21,587 nucleotides of DNA from DASYYE01 sp035946955. Its GTDB lineage: Bacteria; Actinomycetota; Actinomycetes; Streptosporangiales; Streptosporangiaceae. The stretch lies in contig DASYYE010000503.1 in the NCBI GenBank assembly GCA_035946955.1, forward strand, positions 1 through 21,587, in the 5' to 3' direction. Below the pieces are notes generated by a model. It was given only the letters and a program-made list of their open reading frames with translations. It searched no databases and had not been told where the DNA came from. The translations under genes and the position numbers were made by a program. Positions within the stretch are counted from its first letter, which is position 1; each line of letters begins with the position of its first letter. Positions 8,401 to 15,766 of this stretch are shown here, piece after piece.

Positions 8401-9125
8401 CCGTCGGAGTTCGGGTTGAAGGAGACCTGCACCTCCGTGGAGTTGACCACCGATGCGGTGACGTTCTGCCCGCCAGCGGTGATCCCGGCCATCGCCCCGA
8501 AGGTCTGCCCAGACGAGCCGGACTGGGAGTTGTCAACCCAGGTCTGTGCAAGGGTGCCGATCGCGCCGGACGCGGCAGCCGAGGGGGAGCGCCCGCTCCA
8601 CAGGTGGAGGTCTGCCGTTTCAGTGGTGCCCGGGCTGGCTCCCCTGACGTTCACGATCAGCTCGTCCTTGCCTGCGGGTACCCACGCCTGCATGGTCATG
8701 CCGCCGCCGGACTCGTCCAGCCGCCCGTTGTACAGGTCGAGCGTGCCCTTGAAGTTCGAAGCCGAGGTCATCGCCGACAGTCCTGGGATCTCTATCTGCC
8801 CGGGGGACAGCCGGTACGGCATTGTGTCGCTGCGGTTGAGCTGCGCGGTGAACCCGTTCGCCGCCCACGCGGCGACGCCGAGCGAGCCATTGCCCAGTGG
8901 CATGAACTGGGAGTCCGCCATGTTCGGCTGGCCGAGGACGATGTCCGAGCGAGAAACCACGCCGCCTCTGTCCACCGCGAACGCTCCGTTATGCCAGGCG
9001 GTGGTGACTGTCGCGGCGGATGCTGCGGGAGGGCCGCCGTCAGTGGCGATGACGGCGGTGGTCACTGCCAGCAGGCAGGCAGCGGCGGGGGCAAGAACGC
9101 GGTGCGGCGGGCGTCGAGTGGACAT
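5430..9125 (-). CDS. Secreted GH95-like glycosidase fused to an SGNH/GDSL hydrolase
   Basis: The 1231-residue protein starts with a signal peptide (RR-containing n-region, cleavage near ASA 35-37). Residues about 45-290 form a beta-rich domain and 300-700 an (alpha/alpha)6-type catalytic region resembling GH95 alpha-L-fucosidases/alpha-L-galactosidases; AHET at 494-497 sits where the family has its catalytic Glu. Residues 700-795 form the C-terminal beta domain, then a Ser/Thr/Ala-rich linker to about 860. Residues 865-1231 form an SGNH module of the XynE-like type: GASITDG (Ser1037), GISGNR (1073-1078), PIND (Asn1113) and DHLH (Asp1208, His1211). This suggests removal of O-acetyl groups and terminal deoxy- or L-sugars from one polysaccharide. 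The start is set by GGAGGG four bases upstream. It is divergent from the GH87-like gene. Block III reads DPINDLG where Gly is usual. GH95 assignment is likely, specificity open. Confidence 0.8.
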   Translation of the reverse strand: MSTRRPPHRVLAPAAACLLAVTTAVIATDGGPPAASAATVTTAWHNGAFAVDRGGVVSRSDIVLGQPNMADSQFMPLGNGSLGVAAWAANGFTAQLNRSDTMPYRLSPGQIEIPGLSAMTSASNFKGTLDLYNGRLDESGGGMTMQAWVPAGKDELIVNVRGASPGTTETADLHLWSGRSPSAAASGAIGTLAQTWVDNSQSGSSGQTFGAMAGITAGGQNVTASVVNSTEVQVSFNPNSDGSFRVIVAAPKWTGGDPAATTAALVGGDTTAATSSLLATQSAWWHKYWAHTGLVELDSSDGTAQYLENLRTIYLYAEAASIHGGDYPGSQAGVADMFAYDQDQQDWYPAGYWLWNLRGQIAANLSAGRFSLNLPIFDMYLADLPAIESWTRAQMGGKAGACVPETMRFNGNGYYNGGNTSQNASCALASNPSYNAETVTSGAEIALWIWHQYQETTRLAFLRKYYPVMRQAATFLLAYQSVGSDAYLHAVANAHETQWSVPDPTTDMASDQALFPATIRAATLLKTDASLVSQLRTAVKEIGPYARTDEATRQQLLNPQPTSAASTAAVDAQGNDVIANSFQPSAALHNGENIGMEPVWPYGVIGDSTVVGGDNLTALADRTYDSRPNQNNPDWSFDAVDAARLDMPGQLAADLTTNTEHYQAYICGLANLFNATPGDEPYIEQSSTVATAIDEALATDYDGVLRIAPAWPSGWDASGTVYIQSGSKVDVQVEGGVIATAAIQAGTTRTMTVRNPWPGQQAEVVNGSTSAVVVSPTSATTFGIPVKAGDSYLIEQPASPTTSLPFAQVTGTKATSAKHLGSEQIGLDAASGSSGATTTIATANTRIPSRTSATEATSAAANPASVSWTGTWATAPEGGGDTFDGQTIRQIVHTSISGTDARLRLSNAFGTAPLTVSDVHIARAGPGSAIVTGTDHRVTFGGSGTVTIPAGGTRTSQTIGLAVPALTDIAITFYLPDNTGASTYHQFSMSTTYIASGDVSGAASLPSAQTENNYYFLSSLEVQNAKSLGSVVALGASITDGYASTVDGNNRWTDVLASRLNTAGKTIGVLNEGISGNRLLVDGSGPSAIHRFDRDVLGQPGVRWVIFSDDPINDLGSTSPQPAAAQLIAGIRELITMAHRHSIKFICSTLTPYQGAFYWNQSGENAREAVNSWIRGGHNGCNGVIDQDGATHNPADPTWYLPAYDSGDHLHPNDAGYQAIGDAANLGLFTP

Positions 9126-9129
9126 GAGT

Positions 9130-9135
9130 CCCTCC
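9130..9135 (-). promoter_or_regulatory. Shine-Dalgarno GGAGGG of the GH95-like/SGNH gene
   Basis: On the minus strand GGAGGG lies four bases before the ATG at 9125. It fixes the start just ahead of a well-formed signal peptide and rules out upstream starts. Confidence 0.75.
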
Positions 9136-9289
9136 GGGGCAGAGGAGTGCTAACGCAACATCACACGCCGGATACATCGGATGTGTTGTACCGTCTGCGC
9201 GGTCGCCCTGTCCAGACACCTCGTGATTCATACGGGAAGTCTTCGGTCCTCGCCGTAACCCTCCAAGGTATGTCTCCGCAGGTCACGCA

Positions 9290-9346
9290 AGTGAAAGCTG
9301 TTTACATTTCGTGTCTAAATTTTTCTTCTTTTGATATGAATCTTGC
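9290..9346. other. AT-rich island in the divergent glycosidase gap
   Basis: The 292-bp gap 9126-9417 separates two divergent secreted glycosidase genes and contains no convincing gene. Within it, bases about 9290-9346 are strikingly AT-rich (runs such as CTAAATTTTTCTTCTTTTGATATGAATC) against the surrounding GC-rich DNA. This is what a melting or regulator-loaded promoter region would look like and probably serves transcription both ways. The rest of the gap includes a small ACATC-G-GATGT palindrome in 9170-9190. Confidence 0.5.
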
Positions 9347-9372
9347 GCGATCCGTGTGGAGTTGCCTACGCT
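9343..9372 (+). promoter_or_regulatory. Candidate promoter for the GH87-like/B-lectin gene pair
   Basis: TTGCGC (9343-9348) and TACGCT (9367-9372) are separated by 18 bases and resemble an actinobacterial -35/-10 pair (the -10 fits TANNNT). Transcription would start near 9379, inside the palindrome at 9375-9389 and about 40 bases before the ATG. This comes from pattern reading only. Confidence 0.3.
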
Positions 9373-9374
9373 AT

Positions 9375-9389
9375 GCGGTGGTCCACCGC
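9375..9389. promoter_or_regulatory. Perfect 15-nt palindrome, candidate operator
   Basis: GCGGTGG-T-CCACCGC has two perfect 7-base arms around one central base. It lies right after the candidate -10 and 28 bp before the GH87-like start, an ideal position for a repressor such as a LacI- or GntR-type sugar regulator. An mRNA leader hairpin is unlikely because the loop is only one base. No regulator gene is present in the window. Confidence 0.45.
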
Positions 9390-9417
9390 TGGGGAGCATG
9401 GTCCGCCTGGAGTCGCG

Positions 9418-11811
9418 ATGAACCGTCGCACGTTCATCCTTGGGGTTGTCGTTGCCCTGCTCGCCGTGGCGGCCTGGACAGCAACGCGGGCACAGCCCGC
9501 CAGGGCGCAGCAGGCACCGCCCGCCTCCCCTGCCTTCACGGCGGCCCAGGCGCAGGGGAACCCCTACCAGCCGCCCGGCACGCCGCCCCCGAGCGTCGCG
9601 GGCGCCACCACGCCGTTCACCACCTACCAGGCACCGGAGGGTGTCCTCGGCGGTGGCGCCAGCGTCGTCTCGCTGACTTCCCCGCCCACGAGCCAGTACG
9701 ACAGCCCTCAGGGAGAGGCGTCGGGGCACGCCTACGTCCGGCTCACCGGCGTCGGCCAGTACGTGCAGTGGACCAACCGCACAGGCAAGACGGTCAACTT
9801 CATCAACGTGCGCGCCTCGATCCCCGACTCGTCCACCGGGGGCGGTATCACTGCCACGCTGGACCTGTACGTGAATGGCGTGTTCCGCCAGGCGCTGAAC
9901 ATGAACTCCAGGCAGAGCTGGCAGTACGAGGGCAACGGCAACTACAGCGGGAGCGACCAGAACCCGGCCGACGGCGGCCCCCGCGACTTCTGGGACGAGT
10001 TCCACGCCTTCATCAGCGGCTCGCCGATCCCGGCCGGGGCCACCTTCAGCCTGAAGGAAGACTCATCCAACACAGCGTCGTTTTACTGGATCAACTCGAT
10101 CGACCTGTGGCACGCCCCGAAGCCCGCAGCCCAGCCCGCCAACTCGATCTCGGTCACCAGTTGCGGGGCGGTGGCCGACAGCACCCCGACCAACGGGACC
10201 GCCGCCCCAGGGGCACAGGACAGCACATCGGCCATCCAGAACTGCGTCAACCAGGCACAGTCCCAGGGCAAGGTGCTGTGGATCCCGCCAGGCACGTTCT
10301 ACCTGATCGGCACCAGCAGCATCGTGGTCAGCAACATCACCGTCGAAGGCGCGGGCTACTGGTACAGCGAGGTCTACCGAGACGTCCCGCTGCCCAACAA
10401 CACGCCGCTGGGGTCGGCGTTCCAGTGCTACTCCTGCCACTTGGAGGACTTCCACATCGACTCCGACGCGATGAGCCGCGCCGAAGCCGACGGCGGTGGC
10501 GGGGCCGAGGACACGACCGGCACCAACTGGCTGATCAAGGGATTGTGGGTCCAGCACGTCGAGTCCAGCCTGTGGGCCTCCGGCTCGGGCGGGACCGCGG
10601 AGGACAACTTCTTCACCGCCATCTGGGCCGACGGGTGCAACCTGAACAACGTCGCGCTCACCGGCACCTCAGGTGCCAACCTGACCGCTACGAACAACTT
10701 CATCCGCGGTACCGGCGATGACGCCATGGCCATCAACTCCGTCGCCAACAATGGCAGCCAGACCTACACAGCCATGACCAACATCACGATGACCCACAAC
10801 ACCCTCATCGCCCCCTGGAGCGGGAAGGGCATCGGGATCTACGGGGGCAGCGGCCACCACGTGGCGGACAACTACATCGCCGACACCGCCCGCTACATCG
10901 GCCTCGGTGTCGGACGGTTCGGCGTGAACGGCAGCGACATGACCGGCGCGACCGTGTCCGGAAATGTCATCGTGCGGTCCGGCGGAAACGGGTACGGCCA
11001 AGGCCAGCCCGCCCTGCAGATCGGCAACGGCGGAGACGGGCAAGGTGTCGGCACCGTCACCAACGCCACCGTGACCGACAACACGATCATCGGGTCGGTC
11101 TATGACTCGGTCGGCTTCTCCACCGGCACGAACACCAACCTGGCCAACAACACGATCATCAACCCGTGGCGTAACGGCATCGTCATTTCGCCCCCGTTCT
11201 ATCCGGCCCCCTCCGGCAATGCCACCATCACCGGTGACTACGTGAGCGGTTTGCACTCCGGGATGTCCGCGTTCAGCAACGACTCCAGCGGTTTCTCGGC
11301 CTCGCCGAGCGACAACAGCTGGCAGAACAGCAGCGCCGAAGGCCCCTACTCCGGCTCGGCCGCTGCCGTGCCGGGTACCGTGCAGGCGGTCAACTACGAC
11401 AGGGGCGGCCAGGGCGTGGCCTACAACGTCACCTCGGTCAACGGCACCGCCAACAGCTACCGGTCCGACGGAGTCGACATTGAGGCATGCACCGACACCG
11501 GCTGCGGCTACGACCTGGGCTGGACCTCGCAGGGTCAGTGGTTCCGTTACACAGTCAAGGTCGCCAAAGCCGGACTCTACACGGTGAGCTTCCGGGTCGC
11601 CGCGCCAAGCCGTGTCCCGGATGCCTTCCATCTCGCGAACACCTCGGGCGAGGATCTGACCGGCTCGTTGAGCGTCCCGGCGACCGGCGGCTTCCAGACT
11701 TGGACCACGATCACCCACACCGTCCGACTGGCTGCTGGCCAGCGGACCATCATCGTCAGCCAGGACAACGGCGGCTGGAACATCCACTACATGTCCTTCG
11801 CCAGCGCCTGA
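9418..11811 (+). CDS. Secreted GH87-like alpha-1,3-glucanase/mycodextranase with CBM6
   Basis: The 797-residue protein begins at ATG 9418, with GGAG five bases upstream. It has a signal peptide (cleavage near ARA 28-30) and a Pro/Ala/Gln-rich linker. Residues about 75-235 form a beta-sandwich with a GQYVQWTNRTG strand, like the N-terminal CBM35-type domain of mycodextranases. Residues 243-640 form a parallel beta-helix starting SVTSCGAVADST and GKVLWIPPGTFYL. Asp405 in IWADG and the Asp434-Asp435 pair in RGTGDDA match the three-Asp centre of GH87 enzymes, which hydrolyse alpha-1,3-glucan or alternating alpha-1,3/1,4-glucan. Residues 655-797 are a clear CBM6 (YDRGGQGVAYNV to GGWNIHYMSF). The B-lectin gene follows after 41 bp. 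A GH28-like polygalacturonase is a weaker alternative. The gene reads intact. Confidence 0.76.
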   Translation: MNRRTFILGVVVALLAVAAWTATRAQPARAQQAPPASPAFTAAQAQGNPYQPPGTPPPSVAGATTPFTTYQAPEGVLGGGASVVSLTSPPTSQYDSPQGEASGHAYVRLTGVGQYVQWTNRTGKTVNFINVRASIPDSSTGGGITATLDLYVNGVFRQALNMNSRQSWQYEGNGNYSGSDQNPADGGPRDFWDEFHAFISGSPIPAGATFSLKEDSSNTASFYWINSIDLWHAPKPAAQPANSISVTSCGAVADSTPTNGTAAPGAQDSTSAIQNCVNQAQSQGKVLWIPPGTFYLIGTSSIVVSNITVEGAGYWYSEVYRDVPLPNNTPLGSAFQCYSCHLEDFHIDSDAMSRAEADGGGGAEDTTGTNWLIKGLWVQHVESSLWASGSGGTAEDNFFTAIWADGCNLNNVALTGTSGANLTATNNFIRGTGDDAMAINSVANNGSQTYTAMTNITMTHNTLIAPWSGKGIGIYGGSGHHVADNYIADTARYIGLGVGRFGVNGSDMTGATVSGNVIVRSGGNGYGQGQPALQIGNGGDGQGVGTVTNATVTDNTIIGSVYDSVGFSTGTNTNLANNTIINPWRNGIVISPPFYPAPSGNATITGDYVSGLHSGMSAFSNDSSGFSASPSDNSWQNSSAEGPYSGSAAAVPGTVQAVNYDRGGQGVAYNVTSVNGTANSYRSDGVDIEACTDTGCGYDLGWTSQGQWFRYTVKVAKAGLYTVSFRVAAPSRVPDAFHLANTSGEDLTGSLSVPATGGFQTWTTITHTVRLAAGQRTIIVSQDNGGWNIHYMSFASA

Positions 11812-11852
11812 ACCAACGAACTGTCGCAGTCCCAGACGGAAGACAGAGCCAC

Positions 11853-13988
11853 ATGAGATTCCACATTCCATGGCTTGCCGCGGCAGTGGTCGCGGTCGGG
11901 AGCCTGGTCGCGAGCCCTCTGGTCAGCGCGCACGCCACAACCCATGCAACGGCGCGGGCCACAGCGTGGCCAACCCCGCTATGGTCCACTCAGCTCGACT
12001 TCGACAACAACGGCACCCCCTGGTCTGAGTCCAGCTTCGCCACGCTCAGAGCGGACGGCCTGAGCACTGCCGAAATCGACATGCCGTGGAACACGATCGA
12101 GCCGGCCCGGGGCACGTTCTCGTTCGGCGAACTGGACCAGGAGCTGGCGAACGCCTCGGCCGCCGGGATGAAGCTCGTGCTGATCTTCTGGTACTCAGGC
12201 TGGGGTGGCAGCCCGGCCTCCTGGGTCACCAGCCACGAGGTGAACAGCAGCGGCGGTCAGAGCATCGCGCCGGAGTGGTGGGACCCGATCGCCAGGCCGG
12301 CGTACCTCACCTACGTGACCAACACGATCAAGCACGTGGCGGGTGAAACGGGGTACGGCGGCAGCGTCCTGGACTACGGCTTCCTCGACGCGCAATGGGA
12401 CGATGGCAGCGGGAACGGTGGGGGCTGGGCACAGGGCGACATCAACAAGTTCCACAGCGCATACCTGCCGCAGGTCTACGGCACCATCAGCGCGTTCAAC
12501 ACCGCGAACCACACGTCGTACACCGCCTTCTCGCAGGTGCCCGCGGCGACGCCCGGGCAGCCACTGGCGAACGTGTACCAGCAGTTCCGTGTCTGGAGCA
12601 TGCGGACCGTCTACCGGCAGCTGACCTCCGGAGTACGCGCGGTGACCAGCACGACGCCGCTGTACTACTACTTCGGCGGCGGCATCGAGAACGGCGTGAC
12701 CTACGCGAACCTCCCGGACGAGTTCTTCAGCCTGGCCAAGCGGTACACGGTCACCGTCATCGAGGACGCGGCGGAGTCGCCCGCCCTCGCAATGCTGTTC
12801 GGCAGCCTGGGCCGCGCCTACGGAGTGCACGTCGCGATGGAGTGGACCGCACCGGGTGACAACAGCCAGCTCGCCGCGGCGGCAGCGCAGTGGATCGACA
12901 ACTACGGCATGGCCCTGCCGGACGGCGGCGGCGAGGACTTCTTCATCCACGACGGGACCGAGAAGGACGTGGTCGGCTTCCCGATCTACATCAACTGGCT
13001 CCCCAACATCAAGAGCTTGTCCGGCTCCTTCCCACGGCAACCAGTCGCCGTATACATCGACTACTCCCAGGCTTACGGCAATGCCTCTGGTGGCAGCCTG
13101 GGCAACATGGGGGACGAGATCAGCAATCTCTGGGACGGCTACCAGGCCGGCTTCGCCGTGGTCACCAGCCAGGAAGTCAGCAACGGCATCGTCAAGCTCG
13201 CCAACTACAAGGCCGTCCTGCCGGCCGATGGTGTCGACGCGAACCTCACGGCCTACCAGGCCGCTGGCGGCCACCTGCTGACGGCGGGGTCACAGCTGCC
13301 GCAGTACGCCCCCGCCTATGCGAGCCTGGCCAACAGCGGCGCCGTGCAGGTCGTCCCGGTCGTCTCCGCCGCGAGGACCAGCGCGCACCTCACGCTCGCG
13401 GACGTTACTTCCGGCACCGCGTACAACGACTCGGTCACCTTCAACCCGGCCGGGCTTGGCCTCGTCTCAGGCACGTACCACGTGGTGGACGCGGGCGGAA
13501 TGGCCGTCCCGCAGGAAGCGGTCCCCGCCGGCATCTGCACAGAGACGGACATCGCGGCTGCTTCGCTGGCCAAGTGGAGTGTCCTGCCCGGCGCGGCCCC
13601 GCCTGGTACGCCCGCCCCGTCGAACTGCGCTGACAGCGCCCCGGTGCCATGTGGCACGCTGCCCGCCAACCACGAGCTGACCGCCAACCAGTCGCTCACC
13701 TCATGCAACGGCGACTACACACTGATCATGCAAGGCGATGGGAACCTCGTCCTGTACCAGGGGGCCACCGCCCTGTGGGCTTCGAATACCGCCGGCTCGG
13801 CCGCGGACGAGGCGCTCATGCAGTCAGACGGGAACTTCGTTCTCTATACCGGTTCAGGCTCGCCGGTGTGGTCCAGCGGTACGGCCGGCAATGACGGCGC
13901 TTACCTTGTTGTGCACAACGGCGGCGATGTTGTTGTCGACAGCGCGTCCGGTGCCACGCTCTGGGCCACGGGCACCAAAGGCAGGTAG
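11853..13988 (+). CDS. Secreted GH42/clan GH-A-like barrel protein with C-terminal B-lectin
   Basis: The 711-residue protein starts at ATG 11853 after GGAAG (11838-11842) and has a signal peptide to about residue 26. Residues 40-380 look like a TIM barrel of the beta-galactosidase GH42/GH14 sort: DMPWNTIEPARGTFSFGELD at 76-95 is the conserved second strand and turn, followed by GMKLVLIFWYSGW, the Trp/Asp-rich GFLDAQWDDGSG, and YYYFGGG. About 395-560 resembles a trimerisation-like domain plus a beta-sandwich. Residues 600-711 are a bulb-type mannose lectin with QGDGNLVLY (627-635) and QSDGNFVLY (657-665) sites; the third repeat, VHNGGDVVVDS, has lost the QxDxNxVxY residues. It lies 41 bp after the GH87-like gene, probably in one transcript, and may hold the enzyme complex on mannose-containing glycan. 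Exact family and activity are not recognised. Confidence 0.72.
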   Translation: MRFHIPWLAAAVVAVGSLVASPLVSAHATTHATARATAWPTPLWSTQLDFDNNGTPWSESSFATLRADGLSTAEIDMPWNTIEPARGTFSFGELDQELANASAAGMKLVLIFWYSGWGGSPASWVTSHEVNSSGGQSIAPEWWDPIARPAYLTYVTNTIKHVAGETGYGGSVLDYGFLDAQWDDGSGNGGGWAQGDINKFHSAYLPQVYGTISAFNTANHTSYTAFSQVPAATPGQPLANVYQQFRVWSMRTVYRQLTSGVRAVTSTTPLYYYFGGGIENGVTYANLPDEFFSLAKRYTVTVIEDAAESPALAMLFGSLGRAYGVHVAMEWTAPGDNSQLAAAAAQWIDNYGMALPDGGGEDFFIHDGTEKDVVGFPIYINWLPNIKSLSGSFPRQPVAVYIDYSQAYGNASGGSLGNMGDEISNLWDGYQAGFAVVTSQEVSNGIVKLANYKAVLPADGVDANLTAYQAAGGHLLTAGSQLPQYAPAYASLANSGAVQVVPVVSAARTSAHLTLADVTSGTAYNDSVTFNPAGLGLVSGTYHVVDAGGMAVPQEAVPAGICTETDIAAASLAKWSVLPGAAPPGTPAPSNCADSAPVPCGTLPANHELTANQSLTSCNGDYTLIMQGDGNLVLYQGATALWASNTAGSAADEALMQSDGNFVLYTGSGSPVWSSGTAGNDGAYLVVHNGGDVVVDSASGATLWATGTKGR

Positions 13989-14055
13989 CTGGCCTTGCCG
14001 GTCCGCCGTCGGGTCGCGGTGTCCTCGCCAGCGTCGGCGGTTTGGTGGGCTCGGC

Positions 14056-14652
14056 TCAGCTGCCTGGAAGCTGCGCGGGGCCGCTGTCGGCATGGGCTGG
14101 CAGGTGGCTGGTGACGTCAACGGTCCCCTTGTAGGAGTAGCCGCGTACGTGCACTACGGGTGCTCCGCTGGGCAGCGGCGGGCCGGGCTCCCCTGCCGCG
14201 CCAGTCGAGACCCCGAGCCCGCCCGCTTCGACCCGGACGCCCGGTGGCACGAGGATGTCGATCCGGGACTTGTACGCCACTGCCCAGATGGTGGTGACCG
14301 GGGAGGTCAGCTCCGCGGCGCGCAGGTCAAGCCACCCGCTGCCCTTGTAGGCGACGACCGTATAGCGTTCCGGGACCTGCCACTGCCCGGCGCGGCGGAT
14401 CGAGCTTTTGAAGCTGACCGCCAGCCTGCCAAGCCGCTGCCTTGTTGCGGCTGGCGGCGGGCCCGGCGCGTCGGCCGGCAGGTCTGCCGTGAGCTCGGCC
14501 AGGTCAGCGCGGGTCTGCGCGGTCAGCGCCGCCCGCATCCGGAGATCGAACTCGGTGTCATTCAACCGCCCCTCGGCGAAAGCCGCCTGCAAGCGCCCGA
14601 CGGCCAGATCCCGCTCCTGGTCCGATGCCCGTACCCGGTCCACATCTGCCAT
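14056..14652 (-). CDS. DUF1707 protein with a C-terminal LiaF/YvqF-like beta domain
   Basis: The 198-residue protein begins MADVDRVRASDQERDLAVGRLQAAFAEGRLNDTEFDLRMRAAL, the DUF1707 (SHOCT-like) hallmark common in actinobacteria. After a Pro/Ala linker, residues about 90-185 form a beta-rich module (YKGSGWLDLRAAELTSPVT, YKSRIDILVPPGVRVE) like the cell-wall-active antibiotic response domain of YvqF/LiaF proteins. There is no signal peptide, and the function of such proteins is not settled; envelope stress sensing is the usual guess. The ATG at 14652 is preferred over the longer frame to 14721 because AGGAGG lies six bases upstream and the DUF1707 domain starts there. A weak -10 (TACGAT) can be seen upstream. 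It is convergent with the B-lectin gene and follows the DedA gene on the same strand. Confidence 0.85.
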   Translation of the reverse strand: MADVDRVRASDQERDLAVGRLQAAFAEGRLNDTEFDLRMRAALTAQTRADLAELTADLPADAPGPPPAATRQRLGRLAVSFKSSIRRAGQWQVPERYTVVAYKGSGWLDLRAAELTSPVTTIWAVAYKSRIDILVPPGVRVEAGGLGVSTGAAGEPGPPLPSGAPVVHVRGYSYKGTVDVTSHLPAHADSGPAQLPGS

Positions 14653-14658
14653 CGCGTC

Positions 14659-14664
14659 CCTCCT
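14659..14664 (-). promoter_or_regulatory. Shine-Dalgarno AGGAGG deciding the DUF1707 start
   Basis: A full AGGAGG on the minus strand lies six bases before ATG 14652. It chooses this start over an upstream in-frame ATG at 14721 that has no such site. Confidence 0.8.
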
Positions 14665-14754
14665 GGTCGACACTCGCGATGTATCGTAATGCGCCGGTGC
14701 CACGGACCACAGCGGGGTCAACGAAGCAGTAGTTGACGTCCGAGCTGATTCGGC

Positions 14755-15587
14755 TCACGGGATGCCGGGCTCGGCGCCCGGAGCGGGCGGGCCGTCGGTC
14801 ACGGTGCCGGGACCGCCCACCACTGCCGCGGCCTGGCCGACCTGGGGTTTCCTGGCCCGCCGTTCCCGCCAGGAGTGCCAGAGCGGCGGCGCGATCATCG
14901 CGGCCACCAGCACGCAGACCGTCGCCAACGCATACCGCGAGGCCAGGTCGGCCAAAGTGACCCCCTCGGTGCCGAGCAGGTACCCGCCAGCGGCGAGCAG
15001 GGCAGTCCAGGCGGCCGAGCCGAGCGCGTCGAACAGGACGAAGAGGAGCAGCGGCATGCCCGACCAGCCCGCCGCAGCGTAGACGGCCGTCGAGGCGCCG
15101 CTCGGCAGGAAGGCGGCCAGCGCCACCAGCGGGCCCGCGAACCGCCTGCCCCGCGTTTCGACGAACCTCGCCAGCGCGGCCGCCGCGGACTCCGGTGGCC
15201 CAGCCGTATCACGATGCTGTGGCCCCAGAGCCGGCCTGCCCACCAGTACACCCAGTCGAACCGCATCATTCCCGGCAGCGCAGCGGCGACCACGACGGCC
15301 AGCTGGAGCTTGTTGTTCACATCGGCGAACGCACCCGCCGCCACGATCGACGAGTTCCCGCCGCTGAGCAACTCGAGCAGTACCGGGTGTGTGGCGATCA
15401 GCGCCGGGGTCAGCGGGATGGTCGCCACCGCGTAGAGCGCGCTCACCGCGATCGCAATGCCACAGCACACGTCACGGGCGCGCGGGCGGTCATGCCACGG
15501 AACCCAGCCGGCCAACCGCGCCATCGGCCCAGTGCTCCACGCATGGCCAGGCGGGCTGGGCGGCTGCGGCGGGTACGGCGCGGTCAT
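14755..15587 (-). pseudogene. DedA/VTT family membrane protein, frameshifted
   Basis: The first part (from ATG 15587) encodes a Pro-rich N-terminus and membrane segments through ALYAVATIPLTPALI and PGMMRFDWVYWWAGRLWGHSIVIRLGHRSPR. The homology then jumps one frame to AALARFVETRGRRFAGPLVALAAFLPSG, AVYAAAGWSGMPLLLFVLFDALGSAAWT and a last helix LATVCVLVAAMIA, to a TGA at 14755-14757. The F/D-Y-WWAGRLWG motif and R-F-x-P-G-like FLPSGAS region are typical of the DedA/VTT family, membrane proteins tied to lipid (undecaprenyl-phosphate) transport and envelope stability. The break maps to the GC run at about 15180-15187, where one missing G/C would restore about 277 residues. It is either a true pseudogene or an assembly error. 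Downstream on the same strand lies the DUF1707 gene (102 bp). Confidence 0.78.
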
Positions 15588-15753
15588 GCGGCCCTATCCG
15601 GGTACCGCCCCGCTGGCACGCCCGTAGGAGTCCCGGCATGCCCGCGGCGAATCATCCATGATCCGATGGTGCCCCGATCCGAAGTGCCAGGAAACCCGGC
15701 AAGCCAGCCAATATCAGTGCTGCGGGCAATCCGCCAGCCAGGGCAGGCTCTCA

Positions 15754-15766
15754 TAGAGTCGTCAGG
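15754..15766 (+). promoter_or_regulatory. Candidate leaderless promoter (-10 TAGAGT, start GTG)
   Basis: TAGAGT (15754-15759) fits the TANNNT -10 motif and lies exactly six bases before GTG 15766. In actinobacteria this spacing usually means transcription starts at the start codon itself. The GTG has no clear Shine-Dalgarno, which agrees. Confidence 0.4.

Noticed and set aside
7641..10721. A plus-strand open frame of over 1000 codons crossing the divergent gap
   Set aside because: It is antisense to the GH95-like gene and then out of frame over the GH87-like gene. Its composition is Arg/Gly/Pro-rich with no domain, a typical GC-rich shadow.
10669..11871. A 400-codon minus-strand open frame opposite the GH87-like gene
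   Set aside because: The plus-strand frame has a signal peptide, beta-helix and CBM6, while the minus frame has only low-complexity Val/Gly/Asp-rich sequence.
12195..13274. A 359-codon minus-strand frame opposite the barrel/B-lectin gene
   Set aside because: No recognisable domain; codon-position GC favours the plus-strand gene.
13989..14055. CCGCCG/CGGCGG inverted repeat as a terminator between convergent genes
   Set aside because: Only six base pairs with a loop of about 26 bases in GC-rich DNA; likely chance.
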